A stretch of DNA of 64,000 bases from assembly GCA_036768485.1 (NCBI GenBank), contig JAVLUZ010000169.1, forward strand, positions 536,005 through 600,004, in the 5' to 3' direction. A program made the translations under genes and the position numbers. The stretch comes from Mermis nigrescens. Taxonomy: Eukaryota > Nematoda > Enoplea > Mermithida > Mermithidae. Within the stretch, counting starts at the first letter, position 1. Each line of letters opens with the position of its first letter. This document shows, one piece after another, positions 43,559-55,486 of this stretch. The notes under the pieces were generated by a model. That model was not told the DNA's origin, made no database searches, and saw only the letters and a program-made list of their open reading frames with translations.

Positions 43559-43730
43559 ACAGCTAAGGCTGGACCTATTTTTGGGGGGACCAACACCAAT
43601 TTTTGGGGGATTAAGCCCAAGAAGGCCAAAAATAGCACAAAATAACGTTTAAAAAGTCATATTTTTCCAATTTTTCTGAATTTTGGGGGGCCCGAACCCC
43701 TCCCCCACTCCCCCCAGAGGTACGTGCCTG
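43559..43730 (+). mobile_element. hAT-type MITE family B copy
   Basis: Right end CAGAGGTACGTGCCTG is intact. Left end ACAGCTAAGGCTGGACC is diverged. Body GGGGGGACCAACACCAATTT and AATAACGTTTAAAAAGTC are as in the family. Confidence 0.6.
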
Positions 43731-44057
43731 TGTATACAGAATTCGGCCAAGGGAGGGGGGCGGACCCAACATAAATTGGTGGATAATTCGCTGGGGTCGC
43801 TCGCGATAACAGCATTTTTCGACGTTTCTCGACATGTTTTAACCATTAAGATCACGAAATTCTAACTTTTTGGAAAAAAGTTTTTCACTCGTGAAGCTTT
43901 ATATGTAAAATGTGTCATTTTTGGTCGTGCTCGAGCCAAAATGATGGAAAATACTTCAAATCCAGCGCTAAGCTTCGAAAATTTGAAAATTTTATGGCAA
44001 ATACATTATATTTTTTCATTTTCGGTGCACTATCTTGCCTATAAAATTTTTTATCCG

Positions 44058-44478
44058 CAGGCACGTAGCTGGCCGTCCTATTTTGAGGGACCAACACCAA
44101 TTTTTGGGTAGGACTAAGCCCAAAATAGCCAAAAATAGCACAAAATAACGCTTAGAAAGTCCTATTTTTCTGATTTTGCTGAATTTGAGGGGTCCGAATC
44201 ATAGGTGGGCAGCACCAAAGCTGTGGGTGGGGGTGCAAATTTTTTTTCTAGGTAAAAAAATGGCCTTAAAAATGGTGGTACGGCGAAAAACGCCATTTTT
44301 CAACGTTTCTCAACAAGCACTATCCATTGGCATCAAAAAAATTGCGAAAAAAAAACAAATTCAAAAAATGAATTCTGGGGGGGTATTTTGATTTCTTGGG
44401 GGTGCATACTCCAAACCCCCCCTCCCACGCTCAGGTAAACCTCTCATACCCCCAGAGATACATACCTGCTCATCCAGC
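44058..44478 (+). mobile_element. Family B MITE interrupted by a family A MITE
   Basis: The B element begins CAGGCACGTAGCTGGCCGTC and ends CAGAGATACATACCTG. After GGGGTCCGAATC it is interrupted by a family A copy (44199-44434, ATAGGTGGGCAGCACC to CACGCTCAGGTAA). Another case of A landing in a G/C-run shoulder of an older MITE. Confidence 0.65.
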
Positions 44479-45044
44479 CAAGGGGGAGCCGCTTTCCTCT
44501 CGCCCCCTCAAATACCGCCGCATTAACGGCCCAATCTGGTTTTGGCAGTAAGATACTGTAGTGGTTGCCTTAAAGCTGGCTTAAGCCAGTATTACTCAAT
44601 GTAAAGTCTGATTACGTATTCTAGGGGAATGGTCAAATTTCGTTGTCGAGGAATAATTTCGGTGGGAAATTTTAAGCCTAGCCTAAGCCTACTTTATTCA
44701 AGTTTAAGCTGATTTTTGCGCAAATGGTCAAAACTTCTCGTTTTAAAGTCATTCAACTAATCTATATTTATTGCTCCGATTTTAAAATTTAGGCAAACGC
44801 TATTATTACATGTATCCTATGTACGTGCTTGCTTTCAAAATGGATGACAAGAATAATACATACTTAATTTCTTGCTCATAAAAGTTTTTGTTTGATTTGG
44901 CTAGATATGAAGGGACTCGGGGTTTTGATGTAAAGCTTGGTCTGGCCAAGTCCTTAGCCTTAAAAAAACTTTAAAATACTTTTAATTATTTACGTCTGCT
45001 TTCAGTCTACACGCTTGCTTTCTTACTCGGCGCGCAAAAGCCTG

Positions 45045-45392
45045 TTTTCGAATCCCAACTCTACAGTATTTTGAATATGTTGTAATGTGATAGTGTAAAG
45101 TAAATCTTCCATTTAATAAAAATACTTTACTGTATTTTAAGTATGTTGTAGTGTGATAGTGTAAAGTAAATCTCCCAATTAAAATACTTTACTGTATCTT
45201 AAGTATGTTTTAATGTGATAGTGTAAAGCATATCTTACAAAAAAATACTTTTCAGTATTTTAAATATGTTTTAATGTGATATTGTAAAGTAAATCTTCCA
45301 TTTAATAAAAATACTCTACTGTATTTTAGGTATGTAGTAATGTGATAGTGTAAAGTAAATCTTACAATAAAAATATTTTTCAGTATTTTAAA
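45045..45392 (+). repeat. About 66-bp minisatellite, left block
   Basis: Units of about 60-66 bp with AATACTTTACTGTATTTTAA, then GTATGTTGTAATGTGATAGT and GTAAAGTAAATCTTCCA. About five units, cut by the hAT insertion and continued at 46417. Confidence 0.85.
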
Positions 45393-46416
45393 TAGAGCTG
45401 TGCCGGGGCCAGGCCCCGGCCCGGCCCGGGCCGGGCCAGGCTGGCCCCGGCACCGGGGCCGGGGCCAGTGTTATAATTGATTATAATGTAGAAAATTGAT
45501 AATGTTTTGAGCAGATTTACCTTCAAGCTCAATTTCAAGCAACACCACACATCCTGCTAATTCAAATCTTCATTTTATTATGTCAGGTTGGTGCAAATTT
45601 CTAGTTAATAATCAAAATTGACATATTTTGAATTGCAATTCATATAGCCGAGCTTTCCAGCTTGCTTGGTAGCAGACAGCTACGTCTATCAGAACAAATA
45701 GGATAATAAGCCTAAAAAAGTGCGAAGTAAAGCTAATTGAAAAACGCATCCAAGTCAGAGGAGTTAAATCCATACATGGGCCGCTCAAAAATTATAGGGT
45801 TCCAAAACTTTTCGAAGTCAAAAAGCGCCTGATAATATATGGTAGGGCGAAAAAACACCGTTTTCTTGCGTTTCTCAATGAGAGCTATCCATTAGCATCA
45901 AAAAATCTCAGAAACACAAAAAATTCTGAAAATCAATTTCTGGGGCGTCTAGCGGATTTTTTTTGGGGGGGAGAGTGTGAATTCTGGGGGTCTGGACCAT
46001 AGGTGGGCAGCACCGAAATTTTGGGAGTGTGAAAAAATTTCTGGTGTGGTGATGAAAAACACCATTTCCGACGTTTAACGTCGAGCACTATCCCTTGGCA
46101 TCAAAAAATCGCTAAAAGAGCAAAAAAATTTCAAAAATTGAATTCTGGGAGGGGGTATTCCAACTTCTGGAGGGATGCATACCCCTAACCCCCACGCCCA
46201 CGTCCCAAGCCTCCCAATGCCCATGTTCTGTTATATCTTGTAATCCCAACAAATAGTAACGCTTGACGCGCATATCTACTAGCAAGAATATATATGTACA
46301 TAGGTATAAGGGGTAGGGTAGGGTCGTACTATGAACACGGTAAAGCACGCTTTACTTGGCCCCGGCCAGGCCCCGGCCCCGGCCCCGGCAAAAAAGGCGG
46401 CCCCGGCACAGCTCTA
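45393..46416. mobile_element. hAT element with GC-rich TIRs, 1.02 kb, 8-bp TSD
   Basis: Ends TAGAGCTGTGCCGGGGCC and GGCCCCGGCACAGCTCTA, flanked by the perfect duplication ATTTTAAA (45385-45392, 46417-46424) within the minisatellite. Subterminal GGCCCCGGC/GCCGGGGCC runs are expanded on both sides and could form G-quadruplexes. The interior has two family A-like sequences (about 45778-45980 diverged, and 45998-46204) and no transposase. Confidence 0.85.
45998..46204 (+). mobile_element. MITE family A copy inside the hAT element
   Basis: Begins CATAGGTGGGCAGCACC and ends CACGCCCACGTCCC. The body is shortened. Immediately left (45778-45980) is a more diverged relative (GGTAGGGCGAAAAAACACCG). Confidence 0.55.
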
Positions 46417-46792
46417 ATTTTAAATAGGTTTCAATGTGATAGTGTAAAGTAAATCTTCCAATAAAAATACTTTACAGTATTTTAAGTATGTTGTAATGTG
46501 ATAGTGTAAAGTGAATCTTCCATTCAATAAAAATACTTAACTGTATTTTGAGTATGTAGTAATTTGATAGTGTAAAGTAAATCTTACAATAAAAATATTT
46601 TAAAGTATTTTAAATATGTTTTAATGTGATAGTGTAAAGTATATCTTTCAATAAAAATACGTTACAGTATTCTAATGTTGTAATGTGATAGTGTAAAGTA
46701 AATCTTCCATTCAATAAAAATACTTTACTGCATTTTAAGTATGTTGTAATGTGATGGTGTAAAGTAAATCTTCCAATAAAAATAGCATAGCA
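46417..46792 (+). repeat. About 66-bp minisatellite, right block
   Basis: Continuation of the 45045 array, about six units. Removing the hAT element restores one unit across the duplicated ATTTTAAA. Confidence 0.85.
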
Positions 46793-47031
46793 GCGAGATC
46801 GCTTGGATCAAAGCTGACCAGCGTCACTGTCACAAATTCAAAGTTACTACTCAAATTTAAATGCATTATTAATTTTATTACAGTCTAATTACTCAATTTA
46901 ATTAATTCAACTTAATTAAGTTGACAATTCAATTAAAATTTAATTTGACAAGTTAGATGCGTTCTAATTTATAATTATCAATCAATTAAAGTAATTACGT
47001 TACATCGTTAATGTTTATATCCAGGCACGTG

Positions 47032-47184
47032 ACGTCCTATTTTGGGGGACCAACACCAATTTTTGGGGGACTACGCCCACAAAGGCCAAAAATAGCACAA
47101 AATAACGTTTAAAAAGTCCGATTTTCCGATTTTCCCGAATTTTGGGGGTCCGAACACCCCCATTACCCCAGAGATACATGCCTG
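47032..47184 (+). mobile_element. hAT-type MITE family B, perfect 8-bp TSD
   Basis: Ends CAGGCACGTGACGTCC and CAGAGATACATGCCTG, flanked by TTTATATC on both sides (47024-47031, 47185-47192). It lies 48 bp before exon 7, so it sits near the acceptor of intron 6. Confidence 0.85.
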
Positions 47185-47232
47185 TTTATATCGACCTTCC
47201 ATCGATTAATTTTGCCAAATTTTTCGGTTTAG

Positions 47233-47441
47233 ATCGATTCGGTGAAACAAGCTCGCGTTAAAGGTCTGAGCGTAGCTTTGATAGAAGGCTACGCTCAAAT
47301 GTTAAAGTGTCAGAATGATCTGGATCAATTGTTACACAGTTGCGAAAAAATATCAAATGTTCTGATCGAATCGGTTCATCAGCTGCAAGACGGGCGGGGC
47401 GATCGGAGGCTCGTCGCTCAACCCGAACTTTTGGAGCCAAG
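47233..47441 (+). CDS. SMARCAD1: SMARCAD1-type exon 7: pre-ATPase helical region
   Basis: Residues 511-579. It reads IDSVKQARVKGLSVALIEGY, then AQMLKCQNDLDQLLHSCEKI and SNVLIESVHQLQDGRG, ending QPELLEP. The LLHSCEKISNxL block closely parallels the conserved helix just before the ATPase domain in vertebrate SMARCAD1 (established from family memory). Acceptor CGGTTTAG, phase 0. Donor CCAAG|GTTTTT is weak and leaves AG, which the first T of exon 8 turns into Ser. The frame continues open past the donor, but exon 8 joins only from this point. Confidence 0.9.
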
Positions 47442-48991
47442 GTTTTTGTTTTCTCTCACTCAATTTAGTTTACACTAATTTACATTAGGTCTGTTCGCCT
47501 AACAAAATTTGTGTAAACGAGCGAAAACGAGATTAAGCCGCTTCGTACAGCATAGCGAAGTATTCTGTATTGTAAACTCCACTTTACACCCGATCGCTTA
47601 ATCAGACTGACACTTATTAATTAACCGACTTTAAACAATGTCAAGTAATCGGCGGTAGAACCGAGTGCGTCGTAAACTATTGGAATATGTTGATTGGAAG
47701 TTCATTGTCGACTTGAACGCGTGTTTACACTATACTTTACACTTTAGTTTACACCTTTTTTGGGTTTCTATTCGAAAGCTTCGCTTGCGAGAGAAGCGAA
47801 GCAGCGCAATACCCTATATTACATATGTTAGACTTTTTAATCGTCAGCGGAATATATTGTAAACAATAATCTTCTTGATGTCATGAAATGTAAACTTTAC
47901 GCTGGAAGAATTGGCGATATTACGGCGTTTTTGTAATGGGACCCTTTACCGGCTTAGATGTATTGCGGAATATATCATTACTAGTCGCAATAATTCTTTG
48001 TTTACATTGAAATTCATTGCAATTTACAACTTTATTTGGTTTTTGATTTATTTATAATCTTGTATTTGCCTAAATATGTACTTTACAAAAAGTTTTGTGC
48101 GTCTATTAATATAATATGTAATGTTATATCATATGTTATAGGCGTCGTTGTGTGCAACATCGTACCGGTCGTTTAAGTTTAAACAACTTTTTTCTTCGAT
48201 TTACACTAATTCGGCAATATTGTCACTTTACGTTGTTTTTTTAAACAAAATTAATCACTTATTTTTAAACACATGAGTTACTCGTTTTTTTGATTCGATT
48301 GAACTACAAAATTATTCTTCAAGCTTCTGTGGATTTGTTCAATAGTAATTTTATGTACATGTACTTACACATGCTTAAAGTTGCTTTTTTCCTAAAAATT
48401 TTTAATTATATTTATAAATATCAATTTTTTCTTTTGATAATAAGAATGAGCGATTTACTGAAGAGATAATTCTTCATTTCAGCCATCTTATTACAGTTTG
48501 AAAAAAGCTTAAAATTCTCAATTGTTTATAAAAAATCGAATATTTTCCCGCCATTGAATTAAAAATGCATGCATATAACCCTTTGCTTTCTAGTTCTTTT
48601 CTTTTTTTGTAATATTGTTTGCTTCTTATTCCGTTTATTTTTTATTTTTTATTTTTTCTGTTTATTTTTTATCACATGTATCGTCATTTATTTATTTTGT
48701 GTACTTCGTGCGCGGTTTTTTATTTTTCATATGTTTGTCTCCTTTTTATCCATTTTTCTTATCATTTTTCTTATTTATCTGTAATTTCGTTTTTAAACAG
48801 GTATTCAGTTTTTTGCGTTTTTCTTATTTCTACCCTTTATTTTTTATTCGCTCTCTGATAAGTTTTTCTTTATTTTTAATTCTTTTTATTCCTTATCTTC
48901 ATTTTTTCAGATTTTTTCCCTTGATTTCCTTTATTCGTTTATTTACTTTAATTGGCTTTGAATCTATTAATTTATCTTGATTCCACTTCTT

Positions 48992-49147
48992 CAGGCACGT
49001 AGCTGGCCCTTCTATTTTGGGGGGACCAACACCAATTTTGGGGGTCTAAGCCGAAAATAGCACAAAATAACGGGCAAAAAATCCTTTTTTCCGATTTTTT
49101 AATTTTGGGCTGTCCGGACCCACCTTCTCCCCAGAGCTACGTGCCCG
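48992..49147 (+). mobile_element. hAT-type MITE family B, perfect 8-bp TSD
   Basis: Ends CAGGCACGTAGCTGGCCC and AGAGCTACGTGCCCG, flanked by CACTTCTT (48984-48991, 49148-49155). Confidence 0.85.
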
Positions 49148-49384
49148 CACTTCTTTGAGTATTTCTTGACTTTTAGTATTCTTTCTGAAATTATATAATT
49201 TGCTCGTCAATCAGCAATTTTGAATCGATGGTTTTTAGTTTTGACTATGGAAATGTGAAATGTAAATTTAAAGGCTGGCATAATTAATTTAAAATGAATC
49301 CTATGGATAAGTCAGCTACCTAAACAATTCATCAAGCGAGGGTCACAAAATTCTCGAAAACTCAACAAAAAAGTAGTTCTAAAA

Positions 49385-49555
49385 GCTGGAATATTTTCGG
49401 ATCCCTATTTTTGGAAAAAATAAATTTTTTGGCCGTTTTTAGGTGTTTTTTTTAGGCCGTTTTTGGCCAATAATTGGGGGTCATTTAAGCTTCCTCCTCC
49501 CTTAAGTTGGCCGGCTACTCTCCTGGAATTTCGAGTAGTTACACGTATGCCTGGA
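49385..49555 (+). mobile_element. MITE family H copy (diverged)
   Basis: GGCCGTTTTTAGGTG and AGGCCGTTTTTGGCCAA are family H phrases. The right side reads GTAGTTACACG. Ends are uncertain. Confidence 0.35.
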
Positions 49556-49797
49556 ATAATAATTATAAATCCTTAATTAAAGTACGATATTTTGCATGTA
49601 CTTTGCATGCAAATGTTTTCTAGGATTTCTGGCGGTAAAGAATTAATTCAACCATAGTATTATTAAAAGTTAATTTTTCGCTTCTTTTGCTTTTATATTT
49701 TCATGACGCTTTCGATTGGTACAAAAATCAAGGCTTAAATAGTGCTTAGGCCGTAAAATTTTGTGGAAAATTGTGATTGAGATTAATATCTTTAACA

Positions 49798-50171
49798 GAC
49801 ATGCACATCATGGAATTTGGGGGGGGGTCTTGTGAAATTTTAAAGTGCCTTTTTGGGTTCGAAAATGGTGGGCGGATAACGCGTGAAAAATATCCTTGTT
49901 CGGCTTTTCTGACGATGCTCTATCTTTCTAGAGCATAAAAGCAGAAAAAGATTTAATAAATTAAACAAAATATAGTCAAAACATGATTATATGGCGCGAA
50001 GCGCCGAAAATTTGACACTTTGAGTGAACAGATCGGTAAAAACGCTTAAAAAAGCACATTTTCTACGAAAATTTTTGAAAACTTTCGAAAAATCGTAAAT
50101 TTTCTCCGGGTTGGGGGAGGGGTTAAAAACTTTCTTGGAAGGGGCTTGAAACCCCACTCCCAGATCATGTA
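49798..50171 (-). mobile_element. MITE family D copy
   Basis: Left ACATGCACATCATGGAATTT, right CTCCCAGATCATGTATGG. The body has GATGCTCTATCTTTCTAGAG and GGCGCGAAGCGCCGAAAA near 49993-50010. Confidence 0.6.
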
Positions 50172-50371
50172 TGGTGTTTAACAGGCATGTACGCAACAGC
50201 TCAATTTCAGGAAATGAGCTCAGCCTTTTTAGGTAGGGCGCAGTAGTAAATGATCGTCAGCTTCTGGTCAAACATACATGAAAATGGCGAAAATGTCTTA
50301 AACATGGGCTAAAAATGCAGTTTTTACTAAATTGTGGGGAGAAATCATTTAATTCTTTGAGGAGGGGAAGC

Positions 50372-50620
50372 CATTGGTGGGAGGCATCAAAATTCTTGGG
50401 GTCGCGGGTGTAAGATTTTTCGAAGATCAAACAATGGCCTCGAAAATGATGGTTTGGCGAAAAACCCCATGTTTCAACTTTTCTCATCGAGCATTCTCTA
50501 TCGGCATCAAAAAATTGCGAAAAAACTGGAAAAATTTTCAAAAATTGAATTCTGGACGGGTATTTTGGTTTCTCGGGGGTGTGCATATCCCCGAACCCCC
50601 TCCCTCCACGCCCAGGTGTG
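50372..50620 (+). mobile_element. MITE family A copy
   Basis: Begins CATTGGTGGGAGGCATC and ends CACGCCCAGGTGTG. Body phrases GGCGAAAAACCCCATG and GAATTCTGGACGGG. Target duplication not clear. Confidence 0.6.
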
Positions 50621-51146
50621 GGGGTTGATTGGCGGGACATTGAGTTGTGATCCCCATGCCCTAGTTCCTAGTTACAAGTATGATCTCAACCATTAAGCCG
50701 ACTAAGCTATCCTCAATTCTCAAAAAATTTAAACGATTTAAATTCAATTTCTCGTCGCTTTGCCGGCCTGTTTATTAATTCGAACCTTGAACTATCAATT
50801 TTTAATTCAAAATATGTTCTTAGCTTAAACTGTCCTACTCAGCTTTGACATTGCAGCTTTCTGTTTGAATTATTATTTTTACCGCAATTTCAATTTAAAT
50901 TTATGCTTCAAAATTAAACATATTTAGACTTTAAAATAAACAAGTGAATTTTAATATTAATCCATCTTCTCATTGTGTACTTCGACTACGCTTAAATTAA
51001 CTAAACTATAAGTATTCCCAGTAATTATAATTATAACGTTAATTTTTGTGTATTTTTGCATAGGGAATTCACATTTTACTCAGTTCTTTTGTCCTGATTG
51101 AAGTTGAAAAACTCGTTAAATTCGGACATATGCCGGCGTTGTATCC

Positions 51147-51420
51147 ACACCTGGGCGTGGGGGGTTGGGGGGAGATTAGGGGGTATGCACCCTCCCCCGA
51201 GAGACCAAAATACCCCATCCCCTCAGAAATCAAAATACTTTCCCCCAGAATTCAATTTTTAAAATTTTTTTGTTTTCTCGCAATTTTTTGATGTCAATGG
51301 ATAGTGCTCGATGAGAAACGTTGAAATATGGTGTTATTTCGCCAAACCACCATTTTTAGGGCATTTTTCTGATCTTTGAAAAAGCATGCACCCCCAGAAT
51401 TTAGGTAACGCCCACCTATG
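51147..51420 (-). mobile_element. MITE family A copy
   Basis: Ends ACACCTGGGCGTGGGG and AACGCCCACCTATG. Flanks GTTGTATCC (51138-51146) and GTCGTATCT (51421-51429) match at 7 of 9. 274 bp. Confidence 0.7.
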
Positions 51421-51699
51421 GTCGTATCTAATGACTTTATTTCTGTCGTATTGAAATAGACGTCGCTTTGTGTAAACTTTTCGAAATTGTAAATTAGGTT
51501 GAAAAATGTTTCAGAATCAAGTTGTTTAAATCTGTTCAAATTTCGAGACTTTATGGACGTATAGATAAGTAGTGATAAAAGTTAAATTATCAAAAATGCA
51601 TGAGTGACGGACGAAAACAATATATAAATTCCATGAGCGATCAATCATTGGCTTAAGATTTAATTAAAAAGTTGACTATTTAATTAAAAAGTTGACTAG

Positions 51700-51912
51700 A
51701 AGCAGACGTGTGCAGGGAGGAATGGGGGTCCCCCACTCAAACTTGGTCGACCTTCATCCCCCAAAGCCAGAAAATTTTTGACCAATTCTCCCGATTTGAG
51801 GGAAAAATTGAAATTTTAGGCCGTTTTTGGCCAAAATTTGTAGGTCATTTACCCCTAACCCCGCTAAAAATGGCCGCTGACCCATACCAAAATTTTGAGG
51901 CGCTGCATGTAT
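51700..51912 (-). mobile_element. MITE family H copy
   Basis: ACGTGTGCAGGGAGG on the left, AGGCGCTGCATGTATA on the right. The body has GGGGTCCCCCACTCAAACTT and TTTAGGCCGTTTTTGGCC. Confidence 0.45.
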
Positions 51913-51984
51913 ATTCATCGTTGGTTATTTTTGACGCTAATTAGTGTTTCGAAACGATTCATTCAAGTCTGGTTTTTTACGCAT

Positions 51985-52199
51985 CAGGGGCGGATTTAGG
52001 GAGGGGGCGGGGACGGCCGCCCACCCCCCCCATTGGCCCAAAATAGTGCGCAAAATTAGGGATTTTTGAGCGATTTTTAGCGATTTTCGGCTTAAAACGG
52101 CTAATTTTTCTGCCCAAGTCAGGGTTCCGCTTCCCCCCCCCCCCCCCCCTTAGGGGTACCAACCCCCCCCCCCTTAACAGATTCCTGGATCCGCCACTG
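51985..52199 (+). mobile_element. hAT-type MITE family E copy
   Basis: Ends CAGGGGCGGATTTAGG and CCTGGATCCGCCACTG. Body as in the other two copies. The flanks do not show a clean duplication. Confidence 0.8.
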
Positions 52200-52789
52200 C
52201 GCATAACCATTTATGTACATTAATGTAGCGGATTTGCTGATTATTCATTATAAAGCATTCAATAGTTTATAAATTTTTAAAAAATTTTTCTAATCCTCAA
52301 CGTTGAGATTTCAAATGCTCATTTTATTGAGCGTTTTTCATCATCAGTTAATGTTGTTCCGGATGTTCCCTTACTTACATTAACAATTTACAACTTGGAA
52401 AAATTCGTTTATCGGAATTTGTATCTCATTTTGATTCTATGTTTAATTGTTTTACTCGTATTAATGTACTACATGGCTACTGAAAATATGTAAATTTTCT
52501 CCTGTGTCTGAGATACTGTTTTTTTAAGTTCCCGTATATTTTCAAACCTATTATTTAATTCATTTGAGTTGTTACTAAATGTACATAATTTTGAAGGTAT
52601 AACATGCATACAGGCACGTTGGCCTGCATGCATATTACCTCTCTTAAAAAAGGATTTCTCCCCACTCCAACATTTTCTCATCCTCTCCTGAATTTTTGAT
52701 TTTATTGGAAAATCGTGAAAAGCGCTGTTTTAAAGCTTTTTAGGCGATTGTTTGACTCAAAATTGTCAAATTTTAGGGGCATCGCACCC

Positions 52790-53192
52790 ATGCATGCACA
52801 GCATGGGAATTCTTGGGGGAGTGTGTGAAATTGTAAAGTGATTTTTTGGGTCCAACAATGGTAGGTACGCATCGAAAAGGTCGTTTTTCAGCGTTTGGTA
52901 CGATGCTCTGTCTTTCTAGAACATAAAAATATAAAAACAATTTCGAAAAATAATCAAAAAATTGAAACAAAGTGAACAAAATAAAGTCAAAAGTTGAGTA
53001 TAATGGCGCGAAGCCACCGAAAATTTGGTACTTTTGAGCAGATAGATAGCTAAAAATGTTTGAAAAGGCATCTTTTCTACAGATTTTTAGAAAATTTTTG
53101 GAAATTTTAAAAAATCGCCAATTCAGGGGCTGACAAAATGTTTGCGATGGTGGGGGTGAAGAAACCCCCCCAATCCCCCTAAGATCATGTAT
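52790..53192 (-). mobile_element. MITE family D copy
   Basis: Left ATGCATGCACAGCATGGGAA, right CCCTAAGATCATGTATG. The body has GATGCTCTGTCTTTCTAGAA and a damaged palindrome GGCGCGAAGCCACCG. Confidence 0.6.
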
Positions 53193-53528
53193 GATCGCAC
53201 CGTATACTCATTGTTTTGACCATGTTTTTTCGGGATAATATTGTTTTAATGCATATTAATGGCTAAAAAACTTGTTTTTCCTCTAAGGTGTGTTAGTTTT
53301 TAACCAAAAGTACTTTACATATTCCTCATAAAACTAAACTGCCCAGCCTCAAAATTCTTAGCCGTTTAATTTATGAATTTCATTTAAATTTTTATTTAAA
53401 CCAGCCTACTGTCAATATAAATGCATGCGCGCGTTCTCGTGTACTTTCCTTCTATATTCTTGCAATTTTATTTATTTTTTTATTATTTTATTTTTTTAAT
53501 TTTATTTACGTCATTTTATTTTCTACAG

Positions 53529-53619
53529 TATGCAATTGAAGCCTTACCAGCTGTTGGGCTTGAATTGGCTTATTCTTATGTTCAGCAAAGACCTTAATTG
53601 TATATTGGCCGACGAAATG
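53529..53619 (+). CDS. SMARCAD1: SMARCAD1-type exon 8: SNF2 N-lobe, motif Q/I start
   Basis: Residues 580-610. After acceptor TTCTACAG the first base completes Ser. The frame reads MQLKPYQLLGLNWLILMFSK, then DLNCILADEM. LKPYQ-x-x-GLNWL is the conserved entry of SNF2 ATPase domains (Q-motif region), and ILADEM is the start of motif I. The exon ends exactly before GLGKT with a strong donor (ATG|GTGAGT), phase 0. The glycine-lysine loop is supplied by exon 9. Confidence 0.95.
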
Positions 53620-54149
53620 GTGAGTCACTGGCTTACTGTGGGAAATGTTGTAGCCGAAATTTAATCAAAAATTTAAAAAATGATATGATAATGGAGTAAG
53701 CTGTTGACTCGGAGGAATTTTTCTGCGTAAATTATGTACATTGTTTTAAATTGGCACTTCACATGTGCTAAATGACGACTTACGTAATTATTTAATATAA
53801 GTTGGTTGCGTATATTAATTTAGATAATAATGTATTAATTATTTTATATAATTAATGAAGAATTATAATAATAAATATAATCATCGTCTTGCTGCGCATC
53901 TTGCCGTGAAGCATACTGTAATCGTGTTCTACCAGTTCGTGTAAATAAAATCACGTGGACTTCGCCTGAAACGTAAGAGTAAAAAAATGAAAAATTATCG
54001 TGAAATTAATGAATTCATACAGATGTTTGTCAAATAATGAATTTAAGTTTTTCATGGCATTTGAATGAGATATTTCAAAAGTGTGGTAATTAATGTTTAA
54101 AAAAATAATATTGTTACATAATTATTTATGATTTAAGTTGCTACAGTGC

Positions 54150-54345
54150 TAGTCAGGGTTGCCAGGTGCAGGAGAATTCTCCTGAATTCAGGAGAATCTA
54201 AAATTTTCAGGAGCAGGAGCAGGAGAATGGGCTTTTCAGGAGAAGTTGTAAACATGCAGGAGAATGCAGGAGAATTTTAAAATGTCAGGAGAATTCAGTG
54301 GAATCCTGAAAATCTAGGAGAATTCAGGAGAATTTTCAAAACTTA
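54150..54345 (+). repeat. CAGGAGAATT short-motif repeat
   Basis: More than ten copies of (T)CAGGAGAATT/AATTCTCCTG at irregular spacing, starting GGGTTGCCAGGTGCAGGAG. Non-coding. Possibly the remains of a TE end. Confidence 0.65.
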
Positions 54346-54431
54346 AACAGCAAGTTAAAATGATTATCATACATTAACCTTCTTACTGTACTTACTGTAG
54401 TTAGTTAGTTGTATATAATTTTATACTTTGC

Positions 54432-54885
54432 TAGTGCTGGCCATGAAACTTTACGCCTTAAGATGCTTCTAATAATCTTAAGGCGAGCACTACCGGTCGG
54501 CCGTTCTGGTCTAAGATGACTTAGCAAAATGGTCGCTTTAGAAAGCGCTAGAATGACACTAGATATTCCTAGCACATCTCAGTATGCCGCATGCAGCATT
54601 CTATTTTTAGCTATGGCGCGATGGATTGACTCTATTGTTGTATTCCGTTACCTTCTTCTTGCGTTATCTCGGTCAAGCAACAATAGAGTTAATCCATCGC
54701 ACCATAGCTAAAATAAAATGCTGCGTGCAGCATACTGAAATATGCTAGGAATATCTGGTGTCATTCTAGCGCTTTCTAAAGCGACCATTTTGCTAGGTCA
54801 TCTTAGACCAGAGCATCCGACCAGCAGTGCTCGCCTTAAGATTATTAGAAGCATCTTAAAGCGTAAAGTTTCATGGCCAGCACTA
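54432..54885. mobile_element. Palindromic element, 454-bp near-perfect hairpin
   Basis: TAGTGCTGGCCATGAAACTT faces AAGTTTCATGGCCAGCACTA. Inner arms such as GACACTAGATATTCCTAG / CTAGGAATATCTGGTGTC and ATCCATCGC / GCGATGGAT pair almost throughout, around a loop near 54640-54670. A second set of GGCGAGCACT termini lies inside (54483, 54825), so one hairpin element may have inserted into the centre of another. No coding. Confidence 0.8.
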
Positions 54886-55386
54886 GCAATTTCCTAAAAA
54901 ATAATCCTCTGAATTTTTTTTTACCAACGACGATCCGATCGTTTTGTTGAGTGTTATGTTGATTAAATTTTTTGCTGCTTAATCGTAATTTTTGATTTTT
55001 TCAAAGCCATTACATTAAATATGCACTTGGTTTGAACCCCAAAAATTAAAAAGAACCGCTATTATTCACGATTTTTAGTATTTTACCCGATTTGGCGAAT
55101 GAGGTTTTATTTGGACTTGTTGTTGATTGATATTGGGGAATCTTCCATTGTAATCTGTAAACAAATCCAATTTTGCGTCCGATCCGGTCAGTGTAGGACT
55201 TATTGCATCAGCTTTTTCAGAACGCGTTTTAATTACATTTTTTTAAATTTTGCTCTAAAATTGAAAATTATTTTGTTCGTCGCAAAGCCCTAAATTTTTT
55301 TATTTTTTCATCGGTCAACCATATTCATTAATTATATAAACGCGTATATTAATGAAAAAATTTTATTTACGCCAATCGTTACTCAG

Positions 55387-55486
55387 GGGCTGGGCAAAAC
55401 GATCCAGGTGATCGCATTTTTGGCCTATTTGAAGCAAACGAACGTATCGGGCCCTCATTTGGTGGTTGTTCCATCTTCCACTATGG
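55387..55486 (+). CDS. SMARCAD1: SMARCAD1-type exon 9: Walker A (motif I) and Ia
   Basis: Residues 611-643. Reads [19 protein letters not shown], then [19 protein letters not shown] completes the Walker A P-loop with the catalytic lysine (residue 614) that binds ATP phosphates. [10 protein letters not shown] is motif Ia, with SMARCAD1-like wording. Acceptor ACTCAG, donor ATGG|GTTCGT (weak, phase 1), joining to Asp of exon 10. Confidence 0.95.

Larger units (their letters stand above)
43137..47232 (+). other. Intron 6 (4.1 kb) contents
   Basis: Contains three family B and several family A MITEs, a 66-bp minisatellite and a GC-rich hAT element interrupting it. 43140-43560, 43731-44057, 44500-45040 and 46800-47030 show no supported feature. 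Confidence 0.5.
47442..53528 (+). other. Intron 7 (6.1 kb) contents
   Basis: Contains family B, H, D, A and E MITEs. 47480-48990 has many TTTACACT/GTGTAAA phrases and a T-rich stretch (48560-48960) but no exon. 50700-51140 and 52210-52780 are featureless. Confidence 0.5.
53620..55386 (+). other. Intron 8 (1.8 kb) contents
   Basis: AT-rich. It includes a CAGGAGAATT-rich stretch (54150-54345) and a palindromic element (54432-54885). No exon seen in the remainder. Confidence 0.5.
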
